This document shows positions 47,433 through 62,000 of a stretch of 64,000 nt of DNA, in pieces. The notes below the pieces were generated by a model. It did no database searches. It had not been told where the DNA came from and worked only from the letters and a program-made list of their open reading frames with translations. The first letter of the stretch is position 1, and every line of letters begins with the position of its first letter. The stretch covers positions 41,299,167 to 41,363,166 of the forward strand of contig NC_041011.1 of the NCBI RefSeq assembly GCF_004193775.1. The letters run 5' to 3'. The translations under genes were made by a program, and so were the position numbers. Source of the DNA: Glycine soja (Eukaryota; Streptophyta; Magnoliopsida; Fabales; Fabaceae).

Positions 47433-49080
47433 TGAATTGGATTGGGGTTTGGTTTTGGTTTGGCGTTATAGTGTTATGCATTTCGGGTTCATTCGTAGTA
47501 GTATAGGTGAATATATTTTTAGAAGAGTATTGATGTAAATTCCTTTTTCTAGAAATTCAACAAGTGTTCTTGTTTGCATTGAATACAATTTCGTTTTCTT
47601 TACGTCCAAGTTGTATGAAGGCTTATCTATGATTTACCCAATTGATCCTTTGTTGCATTTTAGTAGCGGTGTGCGGCGATTTACAATTGTTCGCAATAAT
47701 GCCCCGATAAACATGATGGTTTTTTCGATAAATTGAAGTTATGATTATTTTTTAAACTATAAAAAATACAGTCAAATGTTATTTATTCGTTATGTGCTTT
47801 ATGCAGTCAGGTGGCATAAGCAGGAATTAATTAATCTTGCAATAGATATAGCGTTCGCAACAGAAATTCAGAAAAGTTAGCGTAAAAGCAAGATGTGTAC
47901 AATTTCTCTCAAAGGTTAGCGGTGATGACAAGGAATATTTGGCTTAAATATCGCAGCGTTTGGTAACTAGTGGAACATTGTTGCCCAACCTGTTTGCTGT
48001 ATTTTTTTAGTTTGTAGCCCGTTTACTTTTTTGTTAATAATATTCCCAGTAAAAAAATGTAGATTTTAATATTATACTATGAATAGAATAGAGTACATGA
48101 CCAACTGGTGAATACTATTTCGGTTATCAATTGTTTTGAATATTTATCCTAGAAATAATTAAATCTTAAAATTTGCTTATCAATTACTATAAAATATTTT
48201 CTTTATTTCACTTATTATTATCATAAACGTCCATCTCTTTTAATTCATCTACAATTTCTAATTTTAAATAAAACAATTTTTTAAAATTGTTATCACGATT
48301 TTGTTTAAAATGCCACCAGAAATCTTATTAAAACCACCTCATAGCACAAGTTGTGCAACAATTTAAAATATAAATTATTTATTGAACAATACATATTGTG
48401 AATTTAATTATACGAAAAAAAAATATTTATCCTATATAATAATAAACTAAAATTCTAATTTATATTACTATAAATACATTTTATTTTTTAATGACATTTA
48501 ATAATTTTGAGATTAAATTTTAAACCGTGCAAAAACTTATTTAAGATCAATTAAAAACCATCATTTGTCATTAATCTTGGTATCGGCGGGGTCCCATCCC
48601 AAGCTCCAGTGCATATGCATAGTTTTATGTGCCAGTGTGTGTTCATTCTTCATAAGTCCGTGATATTCTTTTAATAGCAATACTAATCTAAGATTCGAAC
48701 ACGTAATCTCATTTAATTTTTCTTGTGAATCCTAGTCTCTGTTCGAAAATACAAAACTAAAACCGTAGAACATAAAAACAAGAAAATGTCCAATTGTGGA
48801 AAAACAAAGGTGCATATCATAATCACATGATAAGAACACGCAAAACACACCCAATTTTAGCACCATAGAAAAATCCGTATAATAAGAACCCTAATGCTCC
48901 TGCAGAAAGCAGCTACTTTATGGGACTAGTCTGGGAAACATCATAATCATCATCATATTACATCAATAACTCTCATTATATAATAGGAAGAGATACCGTG
49001 TAGCAATATTATAAGTTACAAAACATATACACCATTGCAAGTCACAAAAGTCAGTCCCCATGAAAATGAAGTGATGAAGG
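47433..49080. other. Convergent 3' region between H1 and the WVD2-like gene
   Basis: H1 3' UTR to about 47620 and WVD2-like 3' UTR from about 48900. The middle is AT-rich with no gene. A phrase at 48690-48710 (AGATTCGAACACGTAATCTC) resembles TE or tRNA T-arm wording but has no cloverleaf around it. Confidence 0.5.
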
Positions 49081-51319
49081 CTATTTCGGTCTCAACGGAC
49101 ATGATTGAACTGGAATGTCTGCATTTGCGTGGTCGGTGATCTTAGGAGGAGCCGTTTTTGTTTCCTTATCCTCTTTTGTTCGTTCTTTAGGTTTGCAAAC
49201 GCCATTGCTGTTGCGTCGAATGTTGTTTTTGTGAGGGAAAGAGGCATTTGAACCACCCTTGGTGTGACCTACAGCTCCAGTGCTGTGACGCCCTCGACTA
49301 CAAACTTCAGGAGATGGGTTCAGAGCATCCCCAAGGCTCCTTCTCCGACTTAGCTTTGGTGATTTTGGCCGAGTCAGTGGCAGCTGTCACTCACCACGCC
49401 AAACTCAATGAATCATTTAAATCAAAAAACTCTTCACATTGGAATGAACCCAAAATGAATGTTATGCATGACAACAAATGCATACCTTCTTTAGTTCAGT
49501 CTTAGGGGGAGGCGCTTCATAGTAGAAACTTGGTACTGGATTTGCTTTAATTACCAAGTTCTTTCTCAACTGCTTGATGGCTGCCTCTTGTTCTTCCTAT
49601 CATTGTTAATTACGAAATATAACAGTAAACAAGTTGTTTGATCAATTCAACAAAAGGTAACATGGGAGGATAAACATAAAACAAGTATGCGTCCTGCAAT
49701 TACAAGAGAAAGACCACTGCACCTTAAACCTCGCCTCATACTGGTTTTTCTCTTCTCGAAGAGCTCGGTGTTTCTCCTCCAACTTCAGATAAAACTGGAA
49801 AGATACATCAGACATGGATCAATAATCTGTCTTAAAAGAATATAGAAATGAGTTAACTTGTCAGTAAATTTTATACCTCCCTACGTTTCTCTGCACGTTC
49901 GGAGCATCTAAATGTAGGGGCTGAACCATGAGTTACCTTAGATCTAGCTGTGCGCATAGACATAGCACTAATATTTGTGGTTAAGGAACACATAATGATG
50001 GAATAACAGTTGTATTATACTATGTGTAGGTAATGTCTTGACTACATTTGGATGGTTTCATAATCCAAATTTTCCATTAAAACTCATAAATAAGTGCTAA
50101 ATGTTTGAGATTTTAGAAGCGTCACTATATCAAAGATGGTTCTAATGCACGTAAAACTTGCTTTGTTAACAATAAGCCATCAAAATGTCCAAATTTAGGA
50201 TACGAGGAGGCGACAGACCAATTATCTTCATCATCATAGTTCTTCTTGTCATGTTGCAAAGTCTTTCTTGATGAAAAAGGAGAGTTTGGCTGAAAAAATG
50301 GAATTTTTATTTTGTCAGTAATCTCATAAAAAAAAAAAAAAAAATAGCCACAACGGCAACTTGCATGACACCATGGCAAACATCAAAACATATAAATAGG
50401 TAAATCTGTTAACATAAACCTTAACAAATTAGCAATATTTACAAATAAAACCATTTATGTATTTGTTTGGCCTGGTATTTTGAGCTTCTTAATGCATGCC
50501 TCAAATTTTAATGAATGGCCTATAAATTATCTTCATTTTGTGCTTAAAAAAATTCTTTTAGCATGCTTACTTGTTTAAATGACAACAGGTGGAGAAACTA
50601 ATCCTCTGTCTAATACACATATCACACACAAAAAGGAAGATCCTAGTTCTGTATTTCGCCAACAACTTTACCTTCTCATTCCAAAAGTAAAACTAGAAAC
50701 AACCTATTAATAACTTAAACGCACAACATGTGCTAGGTTCATTAAGCATCCATGGCTCTGTCAAAAAGAGTACTTATGAATTGAAGTGATTCATGCTTCA
50801 AGATCAACATGTGATGGCATGACAACAAGCAGGACCATCAATTACCTGTGAATTCTTTGATGAGATAGGTGAGAGCATGTTGTTAGTGTTTGGTGATAAG
50901 TTCAGACCAGTTGCATCAGCTTCAGCATCAACAATCTGTGTGTGGGATCCATGCTTTTCAGTAACCAAATCAGATGGATGTGTAACAAGGTGACTAGTAT
51001 GCTCTTTTCTTGCAGCAGGCGAGCTTAACTTTTTACTGTCACCCATTTTCTGCACTTCAGATATCTCAATCTCCTCCTCAGGCAAGTCAGTATTACAGTT
51101 TGTTGCTTTGGCACTCAAACCATCCATCTTCTCTTGGCTTTTTTCAACAAAAGAGTTAGCTTTGGTACATTCATTTACCTCGTGATCCTTCGCCTGAACC
51201 TTAGCTGCTGTCCTTTTAGGAGAAATGCACACTTTATCATTAGAACTACCATTTGAAGCTGGTATTACGCCATTTGGCTTCTTGTCCACAACTTGCATTC
51301 CTGTAACTTCTCTCCCCAT
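49081..51319 (-). CDS. WAVE-DAMPENED2-like (TPX2 family) microtubule-binding protein, frameshifted
   Basis: Six coding exons on the minus strand: 51319-50846, 50289-50204, 49967-49877, 49794-49723, 49598-49486 and 49383-49081. The start [18 protein letters not shown] is typical of the family. The TPX2 domain is [51 protein letters not shown], followed by the expected [20 protein letters not shown]. In exon 5 the codons after LRK read AAG AAA ACT TGG TAA where AAG AAC TTG GTA ATT is expected. A 2-bp insertion near 49560 thus puts a stop inside the domain. Exon 6, in the original frame, is fully open ([19 protein letters not shown] to the stop). WDL proteins bundle cortical microtubules and control cell-expansion direction. 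Without the insertion the product would be about 378 residues. It is either a truncated allele, a very recent pseudogene or a sequence error. Confidence 0.88.
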
Positions 51320-52620
51320 GATCCTGCATGATATAATTTACAGGGTGAGTAACACAAGACTCAGACAAAGATTATTGTAGAAGTGTTCTACTTGTAAAGG
51401 AATAGGTTTCTTCTATCAGCACTAAAAGTTCAAGAAATACTACACAATTAAAACAGAAGACTATATATACACGCCCTGCCAGAAACCAAACAAAAAGCTA
51501 CTTCATATGTTTATGGTCAGCTTAGTACACCGCCCTTAAAGCGAAGGTGAAAGATTCAGGAATGAACTGAATATCTTTATAGAGATTAAAAAATTAAAAG
51601 GCAGATAGAAGTTACTGCTTCTGAATAAGTTATAAACAGATCCAGGAATGAACCCGGTTCAATAAGAAAAAGTTGTTCATATGAATATATTTCACTATTA
51701 TTAGTGATTTAGATAATTTTATCAACCGCCCTATAACCTTCAAATGTTGAGCTAATTTTTTCCATTCCTTTTTACAAAAACTCCTCATCTTAAATGAGCT
51801 TTGACGTGGAACAAGAGTAAACGGCAAGAGGAGACATTATAAGGCATAATTCTACGAAATAACTGCATAACAATTCAGAAGAACGCAATTAAATTTCATG
51901 TTAAGAGCCAAAAAGAAAATTAAGAAGCTACTCCAACATGATCTTCAAATGAAAGGAAAAAGAAAACACATGTTTACATTGTAGAGTAATCAAGTGAATG
52001 GAAAATGAAAAAAAAAAATAAAACCGTTTCCCTTTGGTCGGAAGAACAGAAAGGGAGACGCAAAAGGACTAATTCGATAAACTGAATTCAACATTTACAT
52101 GTTTTGATAACTCGAGTTAGAAAATAAACCTGAAAATCAAAGCTTTTTAAGAGAAATGAAACAACATGAACCCAACAAATGAAGAAATCAACCGAAGAAA
52201 TAACAATAGGTGAAAAAATAAAAACATAGAAAAGCAAAAAGGAAATCGAATTCCACTTTTGACCCAATACGCGTATCCCCATTTTGAAAAGGAAAAGGCC
52301 ACACTTTGGCGGTGAAAGAAGATGAGGTTCTCGGGAGCTGCAAGTACTGGTGAGTGTCAAAAACAACGAATCAGAAGAAAGATCAAAGAAAGGAAACACG
52401 CTGAGAAAAAACCCACATCGAAAAAATCACAGAAACAAGCGCAGGAGAGTGGAAATGGCAGATAAATCTGTCCACAGTAGCGCGAAGCAGAGTTAAGTGC
52501 AACAGAGATCGACACCCACATTGTAAAGCAGAATAAAACCAAAGAGAAAACGGTAACAGAATAAGTTAAGAATGTGAGAAATGTAGCTTACAGTTGCGAC
52601 CTGATCTCTCAAGATCTCCT
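51320..52620 (-). other. 5' UTR intron and leader exon region of the WVD2-like gene
   Basis: Between the ATG at 51319 and a CT-rich leader near 52600-52665 there is about 1.2 kb of intron-like DNA with an AG just upstream of the first coding exon. Plant WDL genes often have a noncoding first exon. The exact border is not fixed. Confidence 0.4.
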
Positions 52621-53040
52621 CCTTCTTCTTCCTCTGCTTCCTTCTTCTTCTCTCTCTCTCTCTCTCTATATGCGTGTGTGTGTCTCTGGTTGTGTGCTTG
52701 TTTTGTTTTATTTCGTTGTGGGGTGGGTGCCAAATGCAAAGAAAGTCCAAAATTTATGTTTCAATAATATTCTTTTGCTTTATCAAAACCCTTCTTTTTC
52801 TTTCTTTTTTATTCTCACTCTCCCCCGTCCGTTTGTGTTTTTGTTCCTTCGTTGGTTTAAGGTTATTTATAGATGGTTTTTTAACGGCGATTTTTCACCG
52901 AGGCACTTTTCTCCGTTGTTGGTTGTCGGAACCGAGGAGTTGACGGCGTTAAATGACAGTGTCACAGTGGGGGTGAACTTTCACCAGAGTGAGGTTAAAG
53001 TCAAATGAAAATTAAAATGTAGAGTAAAAGGGAAACGAAT
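52621..53040 (-). promoter_or_regulatory. Promoter region of the WVD2-like gene with (CT)n run
   Basis: An (TC)n stretch at about 52648-52668 and pyrimidine-rich blocks around it are consistent with a plant leader/promoter for the minus-strand gene. A 144-residue ORF on the plus strand here is low-complexity and has no domain. Confidence 0.35.
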
Positions 53041-56000
53041 GATACAGTCATCAAACAGATAAGGTATCTAACTATCTATGCTCAAGTCTTATAGATATAC
53101 CTAGATATAGCCAAACAATTATAGACTAGTAGACCATTATCTGCACAAAAATAATGCACTATCCTTTCTTCCAATTTCTTTTACATTTTTCCACACTTAA
53201 TAATGGTTACCTCGATCAACTTATTTTTTTAAAAAAAATTAGTTATATGTTCAATATTTAGTTAAATTAAAATATTGGTACCAAAGAAGTCTAGTTAGTT
53301 AAATAATATGCACAAATTATTATATTTTTTCTAATGCCTAAGTTTCATTCCCATAGATAAAAATAATAAACTAAAATATTAGTTTTTTTATTGAAAAATA
53401 TTAGTTTTATATATGCTCATTTTGTTGTAAAGCAATGAAATACCATTTTTTAGTAGGTAGAAACATTAGGTGAGTTAAGACTGAGGAACTCATTAAGAAT
53501 AAGATATTCATACTTATAAAGATATTTTGTATACCATTTATCAACAAAGATCTCATATTTCTTAAAAAAACAAAGTTGTCACATTAATAACAAAAATAAA
53601 AAATTATGAAATGCCATGTGACATTTGAGTCTATAGTTAAAAGATTTTTATATTTATGATTAAATATTCAAAATGTATTAATAATGTAAATATTTTTTGC
53701 TATTATTAGTTAAGATTGACATATATAATAAATTTATTAATTTTTATAACAACTTCTTAAAATGTCATGCTTACACTTATTTGGTTGAGAGTGTAGATTT
53801 CTTTACATAATTAAATTGTTTTTTTTAGACAATTAAATCTGTTTATTAGAGAGGAAAGTACAAAATCATAATTTTACATTAAAAAATACCGAATCTTACG
53901 GGACTGACATTTTATATTTATGTAAAATTAGATTTTTCGATATAGATAATGTGTATTTTTTTATTGAAAACAATTCTATTCAAATAATGAGTTAGGTTAA
54001 AATAAATTTATATTAGTTAATGCCCATGTTAGGTGGTTTTATAATGTGATTTGCTTTTTTTTTTCTTTCTTAATTATATATCCCTATTTGATTATTCAAT
54101 AATACAATCAGCTCATCTGAAAGAAAAAAGCGATATATCCCAATTTAAATGTTATGTTATATTTTCATATTTTACTCGGCATTCAAATTAATGTCGTATC
54201 AACATCATAACATAAAGTATAAGACCGTGATTACAGGATATCAATTGTGAGCAAAGAAAAAGGTAGTTGAAAAGGAGAAATGAATTTTCTGTTATGAAGC
54301 CGTTGAATAACTAATCTTAAATATAATTTTTTAAAAACAAACATTTATACTATACTAATATATGAAAGAATTATTTATTTTTCATTAGAATTATGTATTT
54401 CATTTACATAAACTTCAATTCAGTTTTATATCATATATAGTATATCATTCATTAAAATGTGAAGTTACTTTTAAATAGTTTTGACAATAATCTAATCATT
54501 ATATGAAACTTGAATAAACATCCAATTATGGTTTATTAATTAATTCTTTTTTAATTTTTCTTTTATATTCATTTTTTCTTAGATCATATACCACTGTCCT
54601 AAAAGAATTTTGTATATGATGAAAAAATTAAACACAAGTAATGCTCTGGTTAAATAAATCATTGTTAGATGAACAGGTCCTTATACGTCAATCCTTCAGT
54701 TTTCTAGATATATATTGTTTTGATATTATTTTATAACATTAAAGAACAAAAGAAAATAGATATTTCTTTTAACTTGAAGGAAGTGGATTTCTTGTTTGGG
54801 TATTCTACCTCCTTGTTTCTTGAAAGTAAAGCGAATTGATAGGACGATCATAATGATTAAAAGTCATCATATTCAGGGACAGGTTTAAGCAACAATCTCT
54901 CAGTCTGTCTAAGATAAGTATGTTTCGGAAGGGATAAAAAATGGTAGCTGGTGGCCACAGTAACAGCAAATCAACCTTCTTTTTACTTTTCCCTTCTTTT
55001 TTGTGGGGTGTTTGTTTGTTTGTTCTACTTCCCCCTCTCTTCTCTCTTTCTGTTTAATAACTGTCCTGCCATTTGACCAAACATTAAAATAAAAAAAAAA
55101 AGGTTACGTTAGGCACCCAATTACTACTAACTAAGAATGATGCATACTCATCAACTCAACCGCTACAACCATTTTCACGCAATTCAGACCCAATAATTTG
55201 TACTGGATGCTACCGTGGAACAACATTGTAAAATCACGTGACAGATTAAATGTAACTTTCATTTCTAACTCGTGAGTATTGTTATTATGGACCTGAAATC
55301 TGTTCCTATGTTTTCCCTCTAATGTGTCTCTCTGGGTGTGGACAAGGTTGAGGCTTGATAAATTTGCGTGACACTTACTAGCTACTTAAGCATCATGCTC
55401 AATAAACGACCCTGCCACTAAACTGAAGATTCGATGTCATTAACATGGTCATTCAAGTGATATCAATTGAAAGATGCGTGCGTTCCAGCCTTAGAAGATA
55501 TGTATAGAAATGTGACACAAAAATATGACAGTAGTTCTGTTTGCCATAGAAAAGTGCACGTTAACCTTCATTCCATGTATATATATGATTGATGGTTGAT
55601 TCATAGTCCTCTTGATCTCTTAAAAAATCCCAAGCTTCTTTCTTAAGATAAAAAGTAACGTCTTGAAAATGTAATGTTTAATGTTAGTTAGGTATATAAT
55701 CAATCAATGAAAAATACACACCATTTTGTTTTCTTCCGGATGAGTATACGTTGAAAGATATTTGCCAAATTAATGTAAACAAAAGTTAACATTTTCTTCT
55801 CTGCGATAATTGTTAACAAAGCATCATCAAGGTGAATGTTACTTCTCAAGAGTTTTGATTTTAATACACTATCAGTCTACAATACTTTTGCTGTTAATTA
55901 CATTATTTCTTAATACCGGTACGTGTTGCAATTAATTTGACTAAAATATATAACAATTATACATAAGTTAACATATTCAATTATTTGACGCAGTTATATA

Positions 56001-59000
56001 CTTAAAGACTCAAACTTAAAATTATTAAGTTAAAATAATCTTACCAATTAATTCACACACTTAATAATATGCGAAACTATTTTAACACATCAATTCTAGA
56101 AATTAATCTTATACTTCACTATAAAAACACAATTTTAACACTGGAAATTTACTTTGGTTCCTTGAAAAAGTAATATAGTATGAGAAACAATGATGCTTTT
56201 GTAAAAAGAAAATTTGAAATGAACATTCTACATCATTGCCTTAAAATCACAGGACAAAAATGCCAACAAAGCAGTTTATATCGCAAGGTATGTTCAATTT
56301 TTGAATATGAGCTAGCTCAATTGGTAACTTCTGCGCTTTTTCATTATAACTTGCTCCCACACCTTCTTATATAGTTGCAGCACAGAAGCAAGGACACTTT
56401 TTCTCTTTTTTCTCGTTTTGCTCATCTTCTAAACCGCCTTTCTCCTTTTGAATTTGAAGGTGCAAAGGAGGTAACTGTATCTATCTGATACTGATACTCG
56501 TCCATTTCAAATTCCCCTATTAAAAACTTTGTGGATTTTAGTTAGTGGGAACTATTAATAATAATTTCATTATCAATTTATTGATCATATTATTTAGTAA
56601 CCATACTGCGGCACTTGTAGGTAGATAGGAAAGCCTTAAAAAAGGAGGTTCCTTATTGGCAGCAGAGTATGAGTCGAATCCCACGTATTAATTGTTTGTT
56701 TAATAATAGCATAATGTTGGTAATATTGTTATTTAATGTGGATCTTCAAAAACTTCAATCGACCCGATGGTAGAAAATTGTATCAATCATGGATAACATC
56801 TTGCACTGGCTTAAATTAATTGACCAAATTATTCATTACCTATATTCTAAGAGCTTTTACTTCATGCCTTGCATACATTGTTATATACCATCATAAAGTT
56901 TGAAACCAATATCAACCTCCGGCTGCTATATGTATATCATCTTTGAACTAGAGAGGGTCAAAATTACTGATCAAAGACCGAATATATAACTTTCTGTCAG
57001 AATGGTTGTAATAAGAGGCAATGAGACACTCTTCGCAGTCACTTGTCTCTAGACATTCTTTATTGATCTATGATATGGTTTTGTATTAGTACCTCATCTC
57101 TACATATGGTTGTGGTTTGTGAACATTTATAGAGACTTGTGTCTTATTGTTTAATGTCTATCTATTACGGGAATCTATTCTCTTCGTAACTAGTTCCTAG
57201 CTTAGGAACAATGTAGAACCTTTGAACTTTGAACATGAAGTATGCTACTATACTATGATTTGCCAAGATTTGCTTTACCGTGCTGCTTATTCTTTGGTTT
57301 TGCACCGACGAGGAAAAGGAAGACTTGGAAAAGATGCTTTGTCCTATTACTTTTTTATTTCCTCGCATATGGTACTCATTATTTTAATGTTTGATACTAT
57401 TACATTTTAATCGTTTAATTTCGTAAAAAAATTCCTTTCTCAACATATATTAATAGTATAAAGTAATGCATATTATAAATAAGTTTACAAGTATTGACCA
57501 AATTTAATTAACCTTTATTTTCAAACACGAGCCTACTTTTTGGCCCTCACTTTATAATAGTCCAATTTTTTTCTCCTTTCATGATTTCCACAAAGTAAAA
57601 AAAAGTTGAACCATTCGTTTGTATTTAATAGACGTTTCCACTTAATTATCCTTAATCTATTCAAACTACATGACTTATTGGCTAATTGCTGAGTGATGTA
57701 CAGCAGTTTAGACGGTGTGAAAATAATTGAAGAAAATTCCGAAGTGTAAGTTGTCATGGGGAATTAATTATAGGTTATAGGATGGCTCCCTTTACTTAAA
57801 TTCCCATCTTATGGAACCTCCTCTGTCTCTACAAGCTAATTGATTCAATTATTCATGTACGATCTCTTTGAACTACTTTATTTTTTTCTGCACCCAAAAC
57901 TAATGGCATAAACAACGAGTCTATGTTAGCAATAGAATGGATGACTGAAAGGGGTTGGAAGATCAACCAGAAGTAGGCAGGGGTTTCGATTGCTATTAAG
58001 TATTAACTTCTAAAATTCTAATACGTTTTAAATTATTTGATATATAAACTTAAGCCTCACGATCCATGGCATGTACATACTATGTTATTTGTTATGTCCG
58101 AGGTACAATGATTAATTTTGATTGAATTGTGTAATTGTTTTAATCGAGGTACGTCCTTCAGTGATTAAGATGTGAAGTGTACATACGAAAATTCTAATAT
58201 CCAAAGCGTGTGAGATATGATATGGCATTGTGGCAAAGATTAAAGTACTTGCAAAAGTATTCCAACACTAAATTATAATAATTTTTATTAGACTGATCGT
58301 GTATAGTAATTAGATACCTAACATTGTTGATATTTGTTGTATTTATAATGAGAGAAGGTTGAAATGAGTTGAATTTCCTAACCCAGAACTCAACGATTCT
58401 AAAGAGAAATATTATTCTATTTTGGTGTAGTGGAAATGTAACTTCACTCCAAACCAATATATACTTTTTTTTTTGTTTCAAGGTTTATTGTAGCATTTTT
58501 GTGCCCAAGTAAGAGTGTTGAGCGAGGTCAGTATTTAGCAAATTGGATCCCAAGCAAAGTTTACGATAATAGTATGAGATCATATAGTTGAGCCTTTGGC
58601 ATCTCTACAAGCATGGTGAATCTTCAAGTTGATTTGATGGTGTTGAGTTTTAAAGGAGATTAATCAGATTATGTACGTAAGTATCTGTAAATACGGAAAC
58701 ACAGTCTGCTTGACAACACTGGATGTACTTTATTTATAAAGTATAGCGCTCAAATACAAGCAAACTAGCTAAATATGACATTCAAGCACATATCTAATTT
58801 ACTTGATAAAGAAAATGTTAAATATTTTCTAATGATATTAAATACATTTTTTATTTAAAACTTTATTATAATAATAGTACTTAAAGATTAATAAAAAGGT
58901 GTTGTAGGAGAATATAATATTATTTTTTAATTAATTGTTCTCGCATAAATACTTTTCTATATAGAAAAATATATGTACACATTTTCTTATACATACTTTT

Positions 59001-62000
59001 TATATAAAAAGTAATAGATAATTTTATTGTATTTTTAAGTAACTCAAATTAAATATAATTTTTTTTTCATTTTATATATAACTTATAAATAGTTGGTCTA
59101 AATATTACTTAATTTTATTCTCTAAGATTTTAAATTTAAATTTTGTAAGTGAAAAAAATGTGAATAAGAAAAAAAAATACACCAAAAGTGATGCGTCAGA
59201 ATTTTTTATGTAAATTCTATCAAAATCTATCACTAAAATCACTAAATGCTCTGTATTAAAAAAAAGTTCAGTATATAATAGTATAGAAAACCAACAACAA
59301 CTAGCTTTCCAAATGAATTTCCTAAGCAACCGACACTTCCTTTTTCTATTTTGAGTATAATTAATTAGTGCATACTAACGCATCATTATTCGTTAATAAT
59401 TACATGGAACGCGTGGGTTTTAATTGTATATACTACTTTAATATTTTATGGACAAATAAGTGTCACCCAACACATGTTATTTTCAATCAATTTTCTATGC
59501 CTTGAGATCTTAGGAGGCTAGCTAGTGCAGTAACTTAATTAACCCCTCACCCTATGATAGTTTCAGATTAGGGACAGGTTTTATCATAGAATAATTATTT
59601 CAATTAATCTGTGCACAGTTGGGTTTCTCTTTATACGGAGTATTATGTAGTTAAATTCTTATTGTATATATAAAAAAGCCTGATTTTATATATGTAGATT
59701 ACCTTTATGCTGTTGTTACTGTAAATAAAAAAAAAACCTTTTATGCTGTGGTTGACCTGCATGTTCCAAGCAAACAAACAAAAATATTGTATGATAATAT
59801 GCATTATTTTGGAGGATCATCATATCAATCGTCGTCATAACACGTTTTTAAATCTCGAATTAGTCTTATACTATGATACATGTACTATAGTACTCCATAT
59901 ATGCCCGTAAACATGCGTATTTAATATTTATATGTAAATTAGAAAATCATGAGGACGAGACATGAAAGCTTAACCGATGAATGATTATACAGTTGTGGAA
60001 AATGATATAAAATTTTACATATGCCAAACCTATAAGATGGAACCATTGCCAATCAATTTTCCTGCAATTAATTTGTCAAGTTAATTTCATCAACAAGGTA
60101 TCCCACGCTGATGTCTTAGCCGATCAACCGTCTCTATCGCTCAACTGAAAAGATGTAATTCTCAAGAGAATCATGGACAATAATTATTTTCTAATTAACT
60201 TGCGAAAGTTTTTCACTTGAGATAAATATCCGATTCTTAATTATAGACACTTATAGAAAAAGTTAAATAAATATTACGTGTAGTTAAATAATAAAATGGT
60301 AAGGAAGGGTTTTAGCCACCTCAAATTTCTTTTAATATATTTGTATGTGTAAGTTCACAATAAAGAAATTATCTTTTAATTTTTTGCTTTTAAAGCATGA
60401 CCTCTCAAACAATACAATTTTTCCTTTGATTTCCGCTACTAATGTTAGACAAAAAAAATATAAATAGGTTAAATATAAGTTAATCTTAAATTTTTATAAT
60501 TTTATTTTATTCTTATAGATATTTTCCAAAATTATAAGAATGAATTGCCAATTTAGTTCTAAAAATTATAACAGTAGACCAAATTGGTTCCTAAAATTAA
60601 TAAAATAATCCCTAAAAATGTACATTAACCATCAATTTAGACTTTGAAATTATAATAAACACTCAAATTGATCCTTCAAATAAATAAAATGGTAAAATAA
60701 TATTAAAATTGTAATTTATCAATCAATTTAGTCCTTAAAATTTTAATGATCGATCAAACTTGTCCTTAAAATTAAAAAAAAAAAATAGCAGTTTTTTTTC
60801 TCACGTACAACTAATCAATCGCACGTACAATAAGAAAAAAGATATGAATTATCACACAATTAGGTGTTGATGTTAAAGGGAACTAATTAATATAGGAACA
60901 TTATTTGCAATCCGTATTAATCAGTTTGGTATAATATAAAAGATAAAGTACCAACCCATCTCTACACAAACAATACCTATAGTAAATATTAAAAAAAAAA
61001 CAAATAAACAATTACAAGAAAAATAGAAACTAATTTTATTAAAAAAAAACTAAGGAGTGTAATTACTAGGATGCAACAAAGATTTCGTTAGAAACTCTTA
61101 TATAGTCTAAGTACTATCACAAATAATCATTTTTAATTATGCTTAGGTGGGTTGACTGGGTTATCCATCAACAAACAAGCACGTTGAGAAGTTTAATTAA
61201 AAGGAAAAAACCCATGCTATATGATTAAGCTAGACATGATTAAGCTAACCCATATATCTAATGGCTTTAATTTATTTATGCATGATATGGGAGAGACAAA
61301 TCGTTTTGATATTACCAAATTTGACTTTTTCTGCTATATGTTGTTGTTGTGTTTAATTATATGGTGAAGGTAGCTGGTGGCGATGTTCATGCAGTAGTCA
61401 GCTTCGTTAGATAGAGGAATTGTCACAAAGAAAAGGACTAGTAGTAGTGCAAAAAGGCCTTTGCTTCCACGGAACTGAGCTTTACAATAATCCTATTTAT
61501 TTATTGATCGCACGTGTGGAAATAGATCCTCTCCCTCCCTACATTTGAACAATTTATGAATCTTCCTCTGCCGTCAAATCTTTTTGCTTACAAGTTACAA
61601 GTCATAGTTTTGATTTTTTTTTTTTCATATGTTTTAATAAGATTTCATTTTAATTATCTTCTGCATTAGTTTTTTTTTTATCAAAATATCTTGAATTGTC
61701 TCTCATTCTCTCCTATGGAGATTAAAGAAGATGAATGAAGTCACAATAATGTTAAGAACAAATCTTAAAAGTTATTATAAATACACACAAATTTAATACT
61801 TATTTTTCTACATTTTAAATATATTAGATGTATTTGATTTTCTATTAATTTGTTTTTATAAAATAAGATAAAATATTTTTTTATCCCTTTAAAAAAATTG
61901 AAGTTCAGTTTTAGTCTCTAAAAAGTTTTGAAAATAAGATAATTTCTATTTAATATATGTTTTTAATTTTTTTATTACATCAATAAATGATAAGAATTAC

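Noticed and set aside
48685..48715. tRNA T-arm-like phrase AGATTCGAACACG
   Set aside because: No acceptor stem, D-arm or anticodon arm could be placed around it. Such wording is common in plant repeats.
52574..53008. 144-residue plus-strand ORF in the WVD2-like promoter
   Set aside because: Low-complexity Leu/Ser/Phe translation of pyrimidine-rich DNA with no recognisable domain; it overlaps the leader of a real minus-strand gene.
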